Source of the DNA: Gp1-AA122 sp036378535
GTDB taxonomy: Bacteria; Acidobacteriota; Terriglobia; Terriglobales; Acidobacteriaceae
Length of the DNA: 64,000 nucleotides
Direction: 5' to 3'
Assembly: GCA_036378535.1 (NCBI GenBank)
Contig: DASUWH010000059.1
Coordinates: forward strand, 121,408-185,407
The notes beneath the pieces were generated by a model. It saw only the letters and a program-made list of their open reading frames with translations. It did not search any database and had not been told where the DNA came from. Shown in pieces: positions 33,994-44,152 of the stretch (the stretch's first letter is position 1; each line of letters starts with the position of its first letter). The translations under genes and the position numbers were made by a program.

Positions 33994-35493
33994 TTAAGTT
34001 TGGTAGGTGCGATTCGGGTTCTGGTAGCGTTGCTTGCGTGTGAATGCAACGGCTGTCAGTACAACAACAGCTGGATAACACTCCAGTGTGTAGCGCGGTT
34101 CAGGGTTTTCCAGCGTTCCCAGGAATACTGAACGTACCAACAAGAACAGTAGGAGCATGTATATCCAGGGCGCTCCCCTGTCGCGCAACAATCCGATAAT
34201 CGCAAGGATGACATAGGCGAGATTGATGACTCCGAATCCGACCGTTACCGCGATCCATTTGGGATCCTCATTAAATTCCCACCAGCGCGAATCCGCGGGC
34301 AGCAACTCGGTTCGAGGACGAAGCCACATATCGGCGATGCGAAGAGCAGGCAGCCACAGGTAGTATCGCAAGCGATGGCCAAGAATGCGTTGTTCAGCCA
34401 GGGATTCGAACTCTTGATCTAACTCCGGATTGATATCCGTCGTTTGGTTGTATTTGGCGATCACCTGTTCGGTGCACAGCTTCTGATCCGGCGAATCGAA
34501 GGCGCGTTCGGGAAGACGACTCGGATCAATCTTGGCGCCGGGTTCCTGCCAATAGACCTCCTCGACCGAGGTGTAATCGGCGATCCACGTCTTCACCCAG
34601 CGGTTAAATCCCGCTGGCACGAATTCACCGGGCTCGTTCGCGTAACGTGGAGTGAGTGGCTCAAACCTATGCATTGTGCGCAGGTTGCGCAGAGTCCAAG
34701 GCGCGAGTGGCCCTAGTGAGCAGATCAGAAGAATCAAACCAGCCCAGATTAAAGATCCGGTAGAGACGTTGCTGGCAACGTCTTTGCTCGCACAGGCACG
34801 ATGTCGGACCAGTTGCAGGAGAAGATAGAGGGCGATAGCCGGAAGCAGCAATCCCCCATCTGGACGGATGTAGATGCAGGCGGCAATGGCAAGACCGCAA
34901 CCGGCCCAGGCACGAAAACGCCGTGCCGGCAGGCCTTCCAACCCAAGCACTGCCAGATCGAGCGCCAACGCCGTAAAGAAGATTTCCAACGTCTCCGTCA
35001 AAACTGCGGCAGAATAATTTGCCAAGAACGGGCACAGGGCAGCTAGCAGGAAGGAGATTTTCGCGGCGCGCGAGCCCGCCATCCGCAGCGCCAGGTCGGC
35101 AATCAGGAAGCACGTGCCCAGATCGAAAGCGATCTGGCACAGCATCACCGCACGAAAGTTATTGTCGCCGAATAAAGCGAATATCAGGGCCAGGAATGCT
35201 GGATATCCGGGCAGGCGAATATAGGTGGGCGCGATTCCGCCGGGAGCGGTGATTCCATAAATGCCGTGGTGCAGCCAGTTCTGGGCGATGTCGGCGTAGA
35301 TGCGCGAATCGTCGGTGACCTGGGCGAAGACGAAAAGGAACAGAAGCCGCAGGCCCAAACCCGCCAGGAGCACCACGCCGAAGAACTTTGGGGATTTGCG
35401 CACCAGATCGCGCACGCTGCGACTATAGCGCGTTTGGCAAAACGATGGCGATGACGACTTGGCTGCAGGGGCGTCGGGCGCGATACCGGACAA
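33994..35493 (-). CDS. GT39-type membrane glycosyltransferase
   Basis: A 499-residue integral membrane protein of the ArnT/PMT-like family. These enzymes transfer a sugar from a polyprenyl-phosphate donor to lipid A, protein or glycan. About 10-12 hydrophobic helices are visible. The first large loop carries the acidic DDSRIYADIAQNWLHHGIYG, matching the catalytic Asp pair of the family (DExxY-like). A soluble segment lies at about 280-385. The C terminus has RYTLECYPAVVVLTAVAF. It is divergent from the GH18-NodB-GT2 gene 73 bases away, suggesting a shared glycan pathway. Confidence 0.8.
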   Translation of the reverse strand: MSGIAPDAPAAKSSSPSFCQTRYSRSVRDLVRKSPKFFGVVLLAGLGLRLLFLFVFAQVTDDSRIYADIAQNWLHHGIYGITAPGGIAPTYIRLPGYPAFLALIFALFGDNNFRAVMLCQIAFDLGTCFLIADLALRMAGSRAAKISFLLAALCPFLANYSAAVLTETLEIFFTALALDLAVLGLEGLPARRFRAWAGCGLAIAACIYIRPDGGLLLPAIALYLLLQLVRHRACASKDVASNVSTGSLIWAGLILLICSLGPLAPWTLRNLRTMHRFEPLTPRYANEPGEFVPAGFNRWVKTWIADYTSVEEVYWQEPGAKIDPSRLPERAFDSPDQKLCTEQVIAKYNQTTDINPELDQEFESLAEQRILGHRLRYYLWLPALRIADMWLRPRTELLPADSRWWEFNEDPKWIAVTVGFGVINLAYVILAIIGLLRDRGAPWIYMLLLFLLVRSVFLGTLENPEPRYTLECYPAVVVLTAVAFTRKQRYQNPNRTYQT

Positions 35494-35566
35494 GCTACGC
35501 TCCAGTCCGATAACGGGCGCGCGCTGCCGTGTTCACAGCCTAAGATAGAATAGAAGTACAGTTCTC

Positions 35567-38500
35567 ATGCCCAAACCGGTTTTTTACGATCCGCGCCGTT
35601 CCCGTTGGAAACGCGTGCGTATTTTCTCGAACTCTCTGGGCCTCTTTGTCACTGTTCTCATCGTCTTCTTCGTCTACAGCGCGATGAGCGGGGTACATCT
35701 TCCCGAGCTCCTCCTGCAGAATCAGAAACGTCCCTACCATGCCCTGAAGGAAAAAGAGCGCGAAAAGGAGAAAGAACGGCGCCGCCTGGCCGCGAAGCGG
35801 GGTCACCGTAAGTCAAAGCTTGCGCCCTCGCAAGTCAAGCTGAACGCGGAGGAAGGCATCCGCGCCGCTTTCTACGTGGATTGGGACGCGGCCAGCTTCT
35901 CATCCTTGCGCGAATATGCGCGGCAGATCGATTTGCTCTTTCCCGATTGGCTCCATGTGCTGACGCCGGATGGCCACCTGCAGGGCGTGGCCAATGAAAC
36001 CAACCAGCACTTCGATGTCATTCAAGGCAAAACCGTGCGACCGGTTGACGACAAGGTCATGCCGTTCCTAAAGGCGGAAGACACCGAAATGGAAGTCTTC
36101 CCCATGGTCAACAACTTCAACGGAACGGATTGGGTCAATATAACCGGCTTTTTAAATGATCCCGACGCGCGCGCTCTCTTCGAGCAGCAGACCATGGCCT
36201 TTCTCGCCACCGACCGCTATCGCGGGCTGATGATTGATTTCGAGGATTTTCCCAAGAATGCGCAGCCAGGATATCTGGCGCTGCTCCAGGAGCTCTCTTC
36301 CGAACTTCATGCGAAAGGCATGTCGCTCTACGTGAGTGCATACGCTCGCAACGAGGATTGGGACTATGCCAGCATTGCGGCCCGAGCCGACGGCGTGGTT
36401 TTGATGAACTATGACGAGCACTACCCCGATGGTTCACCCGGTCCCGTGGCGTCGCAAGATTGGTATGTCGAGAACCTTACGCTGGCATTGAAGAATATTC
36501 CCAAGAACAAACTAATTTCTGCTATCGGCAACTACGGCTATGACTGGACCGATCAGCCTGTCAGGAAGAAGCCAAAGCGGCCGGTGGGAATTCACGCGGT
36601 GAATGTGTCCGTGCAGGATGCCTGGCTGGCATCGCGCGACTCGGAAGAGGATATCGATTTCGACGGGGACAGCTCCAATCCGCACCTTGAGTACATGGAC
36701 GAGCAAAACCAGAAGCACGATATCTGGTTTCTCGACGCCGTAACCGCTCTGAACGAAATGCGAGCGGCGCAGGAGTTGGGCATCAAAACCTTCGCATTGT
36801 GGCGATTGGGCTCGGAGGACCGCTCGCTATGGAGGGTATGGGACGTGCCCGGCGAGGCCACTGCGCCAGACAAGCTCAAAGATGTTCCTCCCGGTCAGGA
36901 TGTTGACATGGAGGGCCAGGGCGAAATTCTGAAGATCGAGAGCCGCCCCGAAAATGGCCAGCGCACTATCAAGGTCGACAATACCGGGCAGATCGAAGAC
37001 GAAACCTTTACCGCTCTCCCGAATCCCTACCGGGTCGGGCGTTATGGAGCCAATCGAAATCAGATAGCTATCACCTTCGACGACGGCCCTGATCCGCAGT
37101 GGACTCCGAAAATTCTTGATGTCTTAAAGCGCGAGCACGCTCCAGCCACATTTTTTCTGATTGGTATTCAGGCAGATAAATTCGGAAGCATTACTAAACG
37201 GGTTTATGACGAAGGCCACGAGATCGGCAATCATACTTTTACGCATCCCGACATTGCCAACATCTCGCGCGGATTCATGAAGCTGGAATTGAATCTGACA
37301 GAGCAGCTGTTCGCCAGCCGCCTGGGCATGCGCACGATTCTATTCCGCCCGCCTTATTCGATTGACCAGGAGCCCGACACAGAAGATCAGGTGCGCCCGC
37401 TCGAACTGGTCCAGGATTTTGGTTACATCACCATAGGCGACAAAATCGATCCTAACGATTGGCGTGACAATCCACGGCGCAGCGCGGACCAGATTTCCGA
37501 GGACGTGCTGTCGCACCTGCCGCCTTGCGCGCTCAATGATCAACGCTGCGGCAACATTCTGCTGCTACACGACGGCGGCGGCAACCGCGCGGAGACGGTG
37601 CGCGCGCTCCCCATGATCATTGATGGGGTGCGTTCACGGGGATTTCAGATAGTCCCCGTTTACGAACTCCTGGGGAAAACCAAGGCCGATGTCATGCCGC
37701 CGTTGCCCACCGATGAGCGCTGGGCTGCGCACCTGAATTTCCTGGGCTTCTGGATGTTCGATGTCGGGATCAAGGCGATTACGTGGATATTTTTCCTTGG
37801 CGATTTACTCATGAGCGGCCGCCTGCTGTGGGTCGGCATTTTTGCGATTTACGACCGTTTGCGAAGACAAGGTCCCGCTGTTTCCACGGCCACCGCTTAC
37901 CGCCCCAAGGTTGCGGTGCTCATACCTGCCTACAACGAGGAGAAGGTGATCGAGCGCACGATCCGCTCGGTTCTTGATTCGACGTATAAGAATCTGCGTG
38001 TCATTGTCATTGACGACGGCTCCAAGGACGCGACTCTCGAGGTTGCGCGCAAGGCATTTGAGAAGGAAGCGCAGGCGGGCCGGGTTCTGATTCTGACTAA
38101 AGCGAACTCGGGAAAAGCGGAAGCTCTAAACTTCGGGCTCCAGCATATGCGCGATGACGAGGAACTCTTTGTCGGCATCGACGCGGATACGGTAATTGCT
38201 CGCGACGCAATTTCATACCTGGTTCCGCGATTTACCGATCCCAAGATAGGAGCGGTTGCGGGTAATGCGAAAGTCGGCAACCGGGTGAACTTGTGGACGC
38301 GCTGGCAGGCGCTGGAATACATCACCAGCCAGAACTTCGAGCGTCGTGCGCTCAATACCCTCGGAGCCGTGAGTGTCGTGCCCGGCGCGATTGGGGCCTG
38401 GCGTACCGCTGCGGTCCGCGAGCTTGGCGGATATCACACCGATACGGTGGCAGAGGATGCGGATCTTACCATGGCGCTGCTGGAACGCGGTTACCAGGTG

Positions 38501-39073
38501 AAGTATGAAGACCTGGCGCTGGCCTTCACCGAGGCGCCGACCAATGCGAACGGCCTCATGCGCCAGCGCTTCCGCTGGTCCTTCGGCATTCTGCAGGCGG
38601 TGTGGAAACATCGGGGAGCATTCGCGCGCAAGGGCCCGCTGGGCTGGATCGCGCTGCCGAATATTTGGATTTTCCAGATTATTCTGCCGATTGTGTCGCC
38701 ACTGATTGACCTCATGTTCGCTGTGGGCACGATCTGGTACTTCTTGCAGAAATATTTCCATCCAGAATCGACGGACCCGGCCAGTTTCCAGCGTTTGGTG
38801 GTGTTTTTCTTCGCTTTCCTGGTAATCGACTTCATTGCTTCCACTATAGCCTTCGCACTGGAGCGCCGCCGTCCGGAACATCGCGAAGACCTGTGGCTGC
38901 TCAGCCAGGTATGGCTGCAGCGTTTCGCGTACCGCCAGCTGTTCTCGGTAGTGCTGCTCAAGACATTGAAACGGGCCATCGAAGGCCGTCCGTTTGCCTG
39001 GGACAAACTGGAGCGCACCGCCGCTGTCCGCTACCAGCCCGTCACCAACGAAGATTCCGTCCATGTGCCCTGA
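35567..39073 (+). CDS. GH18-like / polysaccharide deacetylase / GT2 fusion
   Basis: A 1,168-residue three-enzyme membrane protein. Transmembrane anchor (about 20-40), charged coiled coil rich in EKEREK, a GH18-like barrel (about 105-440) with acid Glu226 in LMIDFEDF, a NodB deacetylase (about 495-690) with ITFDDGPDP (Asp505/Asp506) and NHTFTH (555-560), a membrane pair (about 725-770), and a processive GT2 (from 784, VLIPAYNEE, GIDADT, EDADLTM, QRFRW) with further helices. The set recalls PgaB (hydrolase plus deacetylase) and PgaC (synthase) of poly-N-acetylglucosamine export, here in one chain. Product inferred to be a partly deacetylated beta-linked amino sugar polymer. Confidence 0.88.
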   Translation: MPKPVFYDPRRSRWKRVRIFSNSLGLFVTVLIVFFVYSAMSGVHLPELLLQNQKRPYHALKEKEREKEKERRRLAAKRGHRKSKLAPSQVKLNAEEGIRAAFYVDWDAASFSSLREYARQIDLLFPDWLHVLTPDGHLQGVANETNQHFDVIQGKTVRPVDDKVMPFLKAEDTEMEVFPMVNNFNGTDWVNITGFLNDPDARALFEQQTMAFLATDRYRGLMIDFEDFPKNAQPGYLALLQELSSELHAKGMSLYVSAYARNEDWDYASIAARADGVVLMNYDEHYPDGSPGPVASQDWYVENLTLALKNIPKNKLISAIGNYGYDWTDQPVRKKPKRPVGIHAVNVSVQDAWLASRDSEEDIDFDGDSSNPHLEYMDEQNQKHDIWFLDAVTALNEMRAAQELGIKTFALWRLGSEDRSLWRVWDVPGEATAPDKLKDVPPGQDVDMEGQGEILKIESRPENGQRTIKVDNTGQIEDETFTALPNPYRVGRYGANRNQIAITFDDGPDPQWTPKILDVLKREHAPATFFLIGIQADKFGSITKRVYDEGHEIGNHTFTHPDIANISRGFMKLELNLTEQLFASRLGMRTILFRPPYSIDQEPDTEDQVRPLELVQDFGYITIGDKIDPNDWRDNPRRSADQISEDVLSHLPPCALNDQRCGNILLLHDGGGNRAETVRALPMIIDGVRSRGFQIVPVYELLGKTKADVMPPLPTDERWAAHLNFLGFWMFDVGIKAITWIFFLGDLLMSGRLLWVGIFAIYDRLRRQGPAVSTATAYRPKVAVLIPAYNEEKVIERTIRSVLDSTYKNLRVIVIDDGSKDATLEVARKAFEKEAQAGRVLILTKANSGKAEALNFGLQHMRDDEELFVGIDADTVIARDAISYLVPRFTDPKIGAVAGNAKVGNRVNLWTRWQALEYITSQNFERRALNTLGAVSVVPGAIGAWRTAAVRELGGYHTDTVAEDADLTMALLERGYQVKYEDLALAFTEAPTNANGLMRQRFRWSFGILQAVWKHRGAFARKGPLGWIALPNIWIFQIILPIVSPLIDLMFAVGTIWYFLQKYFHPESTDPASFQRLVVFFFAFLVIDFIASTIAFALERRRPEHREDLWLLSQVWLQRFAYRQLFSVVLLKTLKRAIEGRPFAWDKLERTAAVRYQPVTNEDSVHVP

Positions 39074-39182
39074 GTCCTTAAGTCTTCGTTCGTGTCCGAT
39101 GCGGTCACAGATCACACCCGAATAGGACCGTGATCACTGACGGCTGTGCTGATCTGGTGTGTGCTGATGGCGGGGAAGACTT

Positions 39183-40571
39183 ATGCCCGCCAGAACGATC
39201 ATTGAGCCTTTCCGAATCAAGAGCGTGGAGCCGATCCGGTGGACCACGCGCCCGGAGCGCGAACGCCTGCTGGCGGCAGCGGATTACAATCTCTTTCTTC
39301 TTCCGGCGGATGAAGTTCTCATCGATCTACTGACCGATTCCGGCACCGGCGCCATGTCGACCCATCAATGGGCTGCGCTGGTGGAGGGCGATGAGAGCTA
39401 CGCCGGCAGCCGCAGCTTTGATCATTTCCGCGACTCGGTCCAGCAGATTTTTGGCTATCGTCACGTGATTCCTACCCATCAGGGGCGGGCTGCGGAGCGC
39501 ATTCTCTTCAGCGTGATGTGCAAGAAGGGCGATCTGGTTCCCAACAATACGCACTTCGACACGACCCGCGCGAATGTGGAGTTCTGCGGCGCCAATGCCG
39601 TAGACCTGCTTATTCCGGAAGGCAAACAGCCCAGCATGCAGCATCCGTTCAAAGGAAATATGGACATCGAGGCACTGGAGGCGCTGCTCGGCCGAGCGGG
39701 ACGTGAGCGAGTGCCCTTGGTCATGCTGACCATTACCAACAATTCCGGAGGCGGCCAGCCGGTCTCGATGGAAAACATTCGCCAGGTGAGCGCGATCTGC
39801 CGCAAGAACCGGGTGCCGCTGTATTTCGACGCTTGCCGCTTTGCTGAGAACGCGTTCTTCATCAAGCTGCGGGAGACGGGTTTTGAATCAAAATCGCCTA
39901 AACAAATCGCGCAGCAGATTTTCCGCTACGGCGACGGCTGCACCATGTCTGCAAAAAAGGACGGTCTGGGAAATATTGGCGGATTTCTTTGCACCAATGA
40001 TGACAGCCTGGCCCAACAGGAGAAAAACCTGCTGATCCTGACCGAGGGCTACCCGACCTACGGCGGCCTTGCAGGACGCGATCTGGAAGCAATCGCTGTC
40101 GGGGTGCAGGAAGCTCTGGAAGAGGATTATCTCCGCTATCGCATCGCGTCGACGGCCTATCTCGGAAACCACATATCCGAGCATGGTGTCCCGATCGTGC
40201 AGCCGCCGGGAGGGCACGCAATCTACATCGATGCGCGGGCATTCCTGCCGCACATTCCGCCGGAGCAGTTTCCGGGGGTAGCGCTAGCGGCCGAGCTTTA
40301 CCTGGAAGGCGGGATCCGATCGGTTGAAATCGGCACGCTGATGTTCGGCTCAACTGCCAGCATGGACCTGGTGCGCCTGGCCATTCCACGCCGCGTTTAC
40401 ACCCAAAGTCACATCGATTACGTGGTGGAAGTAATCCTGGAAGTTTGGAAAAACCGCGAACGGATACGTGGACTGCAGCTTATCTACGAAGCGCCGTTCC
40501 TGCGGCATTTCACGGCGCGATTGGCGTCGATTGAACAGCCCGTGCCGCAGATGAGAGAGATTTCCTTTTAA
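39183..40571 (+). CDS. tnaA: Tryptophanase (tryptophan indole-lyase)
   Basis: A 462-residue PLP enzyme of the beta-eliminating lyase family. The Schiff-base Lys lies in TMSAKKDGLGNIGG. Two sites that separate tryptophanase from tyrosine phenol-lyase favour tryptophanase: the segment RSVEIGTL has Ile where phenol-lyases have Arg, and the C-terminal FLRHFTARL has His where phenol-lyases have Phe. It would split tryptophan to indole, pyruvate and ammonia. No TnaC-like leader with Trp is seen upstream and no Mtr/TnaB permease is adjacent. GGGGAAG precedes the ATG. Confidence 0.9.
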   Translation: MPARTIIEPFRIKSVEPIRWTTRPERERLLAAADYNLFLLPADEVLIDLLTDSGTGAMSTHQWAALVEGDESYAGSRSFDHFRDSVQQIFGYRHVIPTHQGRAAERILFSVMCKKGDLVPNNTHFDTTRANVEFCGANAVDLLIPEGKQPSMQHPFKGNMDIEALEALLGRAGRERVPLVMLTITNNSGGGQPVSMENIRQVSAICRKNRVPLYFDACRFAENAFFIKLRETGFESKSPKQIAQQIFRYGDGCTMSAKKDGLGNIGGFLCTNDDSLAQQEKNLLILTEGYPTYGGLAGRDLEAIAVGVQEALEEDYLRYRIASTAYLGNHISEHGVPIVQPPGGHAIYIDARAFLPHIPPEQFPGVALAAELYLEGGIRSVEIGTLMFGSTASMDLVRLAIPRRVYTQSHIDYVVEVILEVWKNRERIRGLQLIYEAPFLRHFTARLASIEQPVPQMREISF

Positions 40572-42665
40572 CTACCCATTCTTCTCTTTTTGCTGCTCGT
40601 AGGCTTTCTGCAGATAGCGGCGCGCTTCGTCGAGGGCGCCCTGAGTATTATCGTTGGTTTGGATAGCCTGCCGGTATTCATTGGTGGCGCGCTCGCGCTG
40701 GCCGGTAATATCGAAAATCTTGCCTAGCTGGATATGGCTCCAAACCTCGGTCCAGCGGGGATCGCCGTCGCCATTGAGGGCTTCGCGATAGGCGTTGGCC
40801 GCGGCCTGATAGTTGCGCTGCAGGAAGAACACCTCCGCAATGCGGTAGTGCGCCAGGGAGCTATTTTGATTGCTGTCGAGGGCCTTCTTGAATTCAGACA
40901 GCGCTCCGGCGAGATCATCCTGCTGCACCAGCGCCTGTCCGCGCAGAATGGAAGCACGCAGCTTGATGTCGGACGAGTTCTTTAAGACATGATCGTCAGG
41001 ATCAACCACGATCCGTCGCGGTTTGCCGAAGGTTTCCACCGTGAAGGCCGAGTTGATCCCCTCGACTTCGACCCGTTTGTCTTCGGTTTTGCCGTCGGTA
41101 TCGATTTTTAGTTCCACCGGCATGCGGAACAAATCGAGATCCTGGGCAATTTGCCCGACGATGCGGAAGCCTTTATTGTTCTCGCCCAAGCGGTAAACCG
41201 TGTATTTGGTCTTGAATTCAGGCGCGCCGGTGGAATCGAGCCACTGGGAAAAGAACCAGGTCAGCTTGTCGCCATAGTCCTTTTCAGCGATGCCGCGGAA
41301 GTCGTCGAGGGACGCTGATTTTCCCGCGAACTGAGAGGCGAATGTGCGCATGGTCTGATCAAACTTGGCTTCGCCCTCGACCCAGCGCAACATGTGCAGA
41401 ATCATTGCTCCCTTATCCGTGGTGAGCGATTGGAATTCCGGCGAGAACATGTCGAGTTTTCCGGCGCTGGAAAGGGGCACGGTGTCGTAGGCGAGCGCCC
41501 CGACAGACATGTCCTTGACGGCTTCATTCAAAGCCGCTACTCCCGCTGCCTGCTCGACGTAACGGGCCTCCGAGTACCGCGCGAAGCCGTCATTCAGCCA
41601 CCAGTCGTCTTTTGAGGCAGGACTGACCGATGCGCCCCACCATTGGTGGGCGATGGTATTGGCCAGTAAGCGGTAATTGATTTTCTCGTTGATGGAGCGG
41701 CCGGCGATCGCTGCCATCTGGGGCGCCCAGGCTGAGGGAACGGTATCGTCGGGGATTTCAACGATGCGCAGCGTTGGACTGGCGAATGGGCTGTACAGAG
41801 TTGTGAAGAAGGTGTATTCCTTGGCCGCCGTAGTCGCATACTGCGCGGCCAGCGCCTGGTGCAGCGGCTTGAAATACGCTGTTATATCGACGCCGCCCTC
41901 GTTGTATTTGGACTCATTGAAAGTACCAGCGATGATGGTTCCGGGAAAACTGGCCTTGTCGGACACAAACGTGAAAGTTTTCGTTGGACCAGTCAGGCTC
42001 GCAGCGGGCGCCGATTCAGCCGCCTCGGAGCGTTTCGTCTTGCGGGTCTTCAGTTTCGCGGGTTCTTCCTCTTTGGCCTCAAGGCGCGACGGACGTTCGT
42101 TAGAAACCGACTGGGTGCCGCTACCGATCACGGTGAAATGCGCCGGAACGGTGATATGGATGGTAGAGGTAAACCGGTTCAGTCCGTAATTGACCATCGG
42201 AAACCAGCGTCCCGCGTACAGCAAGTAGCTGGTATCGTCGCCTACATACGCGAGTTTGAGGCCTTGCACCGGACTGTCGTCGGCGTTCTGCAGGACACCG
42301 TCATAATCAAAAGTCAGAGTCGTGGAGGCATCTTTCGGAAGATCCTTATTAAGGCTTACGCGGACGGTCGAATCCTGCGTAAAGCGCTCCACCGAGCAGG
42401 GCTTTCCGTCTTCATCGGTCACCTTGCTGGGCCTCAGGTCATTGTGCAGTTCGAAGGCGACAGCGTTAAGGTTGTCGAGCGCCGTAAATGTCACTTTTGC
42501 GTGCGCTACCAGGCGGTGCGTTTGCGGTGCCAATTCCGCGTCAATGACGTAGTTGTCCACCCGCAGGCGCACCTTTTCGGCCGCCCGCACCGAAGAAATT
42601 GAGAATAGGACGAATAGAAGGGTGGAAAGCAGGGCCGGCGATCGGCGCCCAGAACAAAAAGGCAT
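40572..42665 (-). CDS. M1-peptidase homologue lacking the zinc motif, with TPR tail
   Basis: A 697-residue exported protein of the M1 aminopeptidase fold: signal peptide (about 1-28), N-terminal beta domain, gluzincin-like domain and C-terminal TPR repeats (about 555-690). The expected HExxH-x18-E reads N336-T337-I-A-H340 and D359, so the first zinc ligand and the catalytic Glu are gone. The exopeptidase GAMEN motif is also absent. It is therefore probably not a peptidase but a binding or scaffold protein. It lies 219 bases downstream of lpxB on the same strand. The loss was confirmed by reading the codons at 41646-41660. Confidence 0.85.
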   Translation of the reverse strand: MPFCSGRRSPALLSTLLFVLFSISSVRAAEKVRLRVDNYVIDAELAPQTHRLVAHAKVTFTALDNLNAVAFELHNDLRPSKVTDEDGKPCSVERFTQDSTVRVSLNKDLPKDASTTLTFDYDGVLQNADDSPVQGLKLAYVGDDTSYLLYAGRWFPMVNYGLNRFTSTIHITVPAHFTVIGSGTQSVSNERPSRLEAKEEEPAKLKTRKTKRSEAAESAPAASLTGPTKTFTFVSDKASFPGTIIAGTFNESKYNEGGVDITAYFKPLHQALAAQYATTAAKEYTFFTTLYSPFASPTLRIVEIPDDTVPSAWAPQMAAIAGRSINEKINYRLLANTIAHQWWGASVSPASKDDWWLNDGFARYSEARYVEQAAGVAALNEAVKDMSVGALAYDTVPLSSAGKLDMFSPEFQSLTTDKGAMILHMLRWVEGEAKFDQTMRTFASQFAGKSASLDDFRGIAEKDYGDKLTWFFSQWLDSTGAPEFKTKYTVYRLGENNKGFRIVGQIAQDLDLFRMPVELKIDTDGKTEDKRVEVEGINSAFTVETFGKPRRIVVDPDDHVLKNSSDIKLRASILRGQALVQQDDLAGALSEFKKALDSNQNSSLAHYRIAEVFFLQRNYQAAANAYREALNGDGDPRWTEVWSHIQLGKIFDITGQRERATNEYRQAIQTNDNTQGALDEARRYLQKAYEQQKEKNG

Positions 42666-42884
42666 GTTAAGTGTGTTCTCCTCGGACAGACTACTCTTCA
42701 GAGCAAGTACTCTCTGTATGATGAAGATTTTCGCGTAAAAGATGCTGTTGGCACAAGGGCTTAGAGTTTGTTCGCTGTGCCCATGTACCCTCGCCGGTTG
42801 TTTTGTTGCACCCTCCGCGCTGCCGTTTGCGACCTGGTTTTCAGCCCGAATCGAGGGAGATGGCCTTTAGGGAAAGTCTCAGCG
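42666..42884. other. Intergenic, nothing recognised
   Basis: About 220 bases between the M1-like gene and lpxB, both on the minus strand. It must hold the M1-like gene's upstream region; no clear promoter or hairpin was picked out. Confidence 0.45.
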
Positions 42885-44066
42885 CTATCGCATGACACTA
42901 GCGGGGTTGCCCTCTCCCAGCAGCGAAAAGATAATCTCCGCGGTGCGCTCGGCCGGTTGGCGTGCGTCCCCATTTTCCTGCGGCACTCTCAGCCGTGACT
43001 TGACTCGAGCTAACCCTTTTAGCATCGCATCCCTCCGCGGGCCGTCTGGGATGATCTGCTGCATTTCCGCTACGACTTTGGAGGCAGTGAAGTCGGCCTG
43101 TACGAGTTCGGGCACGATTCGCTCTCCCGCGATGAGGTTCACCATGGCCAGATGGGGCACTTTGATACGCCAGCGCCCCAAGGCATAGGTCAGTCCAGTC
43201 ACCCTATAAACCATAACGAAAGGCAAGGACATCATGGCGGCTTCCACGGTGGCGGTTCCGCTCGCGATGATCCCAGCGCGCGAATGCCAGAGTGCCGGCA
43301 AGGATTCGGGCACCAGCCGGACACTACGGCCGGAGAGAAGGCTTTCCAGAAAACCTCGCTCCAGAGTCGGGGCGACCGGTAACAGGAACTCGCAGGCGCT
43401 TCCAAATTGTGCCGCTGCCTCAAGCATGGTCGGCAGGTTCATACGCACTTCCTTTTGCCGGCTGCCGGGCATGATCGTGATCCAGTGCTTCTGTGGGTCA
43501 AGGCCGTGCCGGGCCGCGTATTCCTGCCGCTCTATCGTTGGAGGCTCCAGCTCGGCCAGCGGATGGCCCACAAAGATCGCATCCACACCGCGATCACGAT
43601 AGAACTTTTCTTCAAAAGGAAAGATCACCAGGGCTTTCTTGATGTATTTCCGCAGCAGGCGCACTCGCCCTTGCCGCCACGCCCAGAACTGCGGGCAGAC
43701 GTAATAGACGGTCGGAATGCCGCGATGGTACATCTGGCGGGCCACTCGCCAGTTGAATGCCGGCGAGTCAATCACAATGGCCAACTCGGGCTTGCGCCGG
43801 TCAGCCTCACTAATCAGCTGGTGAAAGAGCCGATAAATTTTTGGCAGATGGCTGAGGATCTCGGTGATGCCAACGACCGCCAAGGCGCTGGTGTCGATTA
43901 AGGTGTCGCATCCAGCCGCCCGCATGCGCGAGCCGCCGACGCCGAAGATCTCGACAGAGGGCAGGTGACGGCGCAGCACTTCCACCAGTTGCGCTCCGTA
44001 CATTTCGCCGGAGGCTTCGCCCGCCGAGATGAGAATCCGCACCCAATCATTGTAAGGCCAGTCCAC
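42885..44066 (-). CDS. lpxB: Lipid-A-disaccharide synthase
   Basis: Joins UDP-2,3-diacylglucosamine and lipid X to form the lipid A disaccharide. The 393-residue GT-B protein opens with ILISAGEASGEMYGAQL and has GVGGSRM near residue 42, the PVYYVCPQFWAW-like segment VYYVCPQFWAWRQGR, and IMPGSRQKEV in the donor domain. It follows the msbA-like exporter by 86 bases in the same direction, forming an LPS cluster. It shows that the organism makes lipid A. Confidence 0.95.
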   Translation of the reverse strand: MDWPYNDWVRILISAGEASGEMYGAQLVEVLRRHLPSVEIFGVGGSRMRAAGCDTLIDTSALAVVGITEILSHLPKIYRLFHQLISEADRRKPELAIVIDSPAFNWRVARQMYHRGIPTVYYVCPQFWAWRQGRVRLLRKYIKKALVIFPFEEKFYRDRGVDAIFVGHPLAELEPPTIERQEYAARHGLDPQKHWITIMPGSRQKEVRMNLPTMLEAAAQFGSACEFLLPVAPTLERGFLESLLSGRSVRLVPESLPALWHSRAGIIASGTATVEAAMMSLPFVMVYRVTGLTYALGRWRIKVPHLAMVNLIAGERIVPELVQADFTASKVVAEMQQIIPDGPRRDAMLKGLARVKSRLRVPQENGDARQPAERTAEIIFSLLGEGNPASVMR

Positions 44067-44152
44067 ACAGGACCGGCCGCCTCTGATTAGTTGTCCAGAT
44101 GCTACCCGGACCAGCTATCTCTTGAACTGTCGAGGGTGCCTGCCGAGTTTAA

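Noticed and set aside
39130..39333. TnaC-like leader peptide before tryptophanase
   Set aside because: The frame has no tryptophan before the tryptophanase start and overlaps it.
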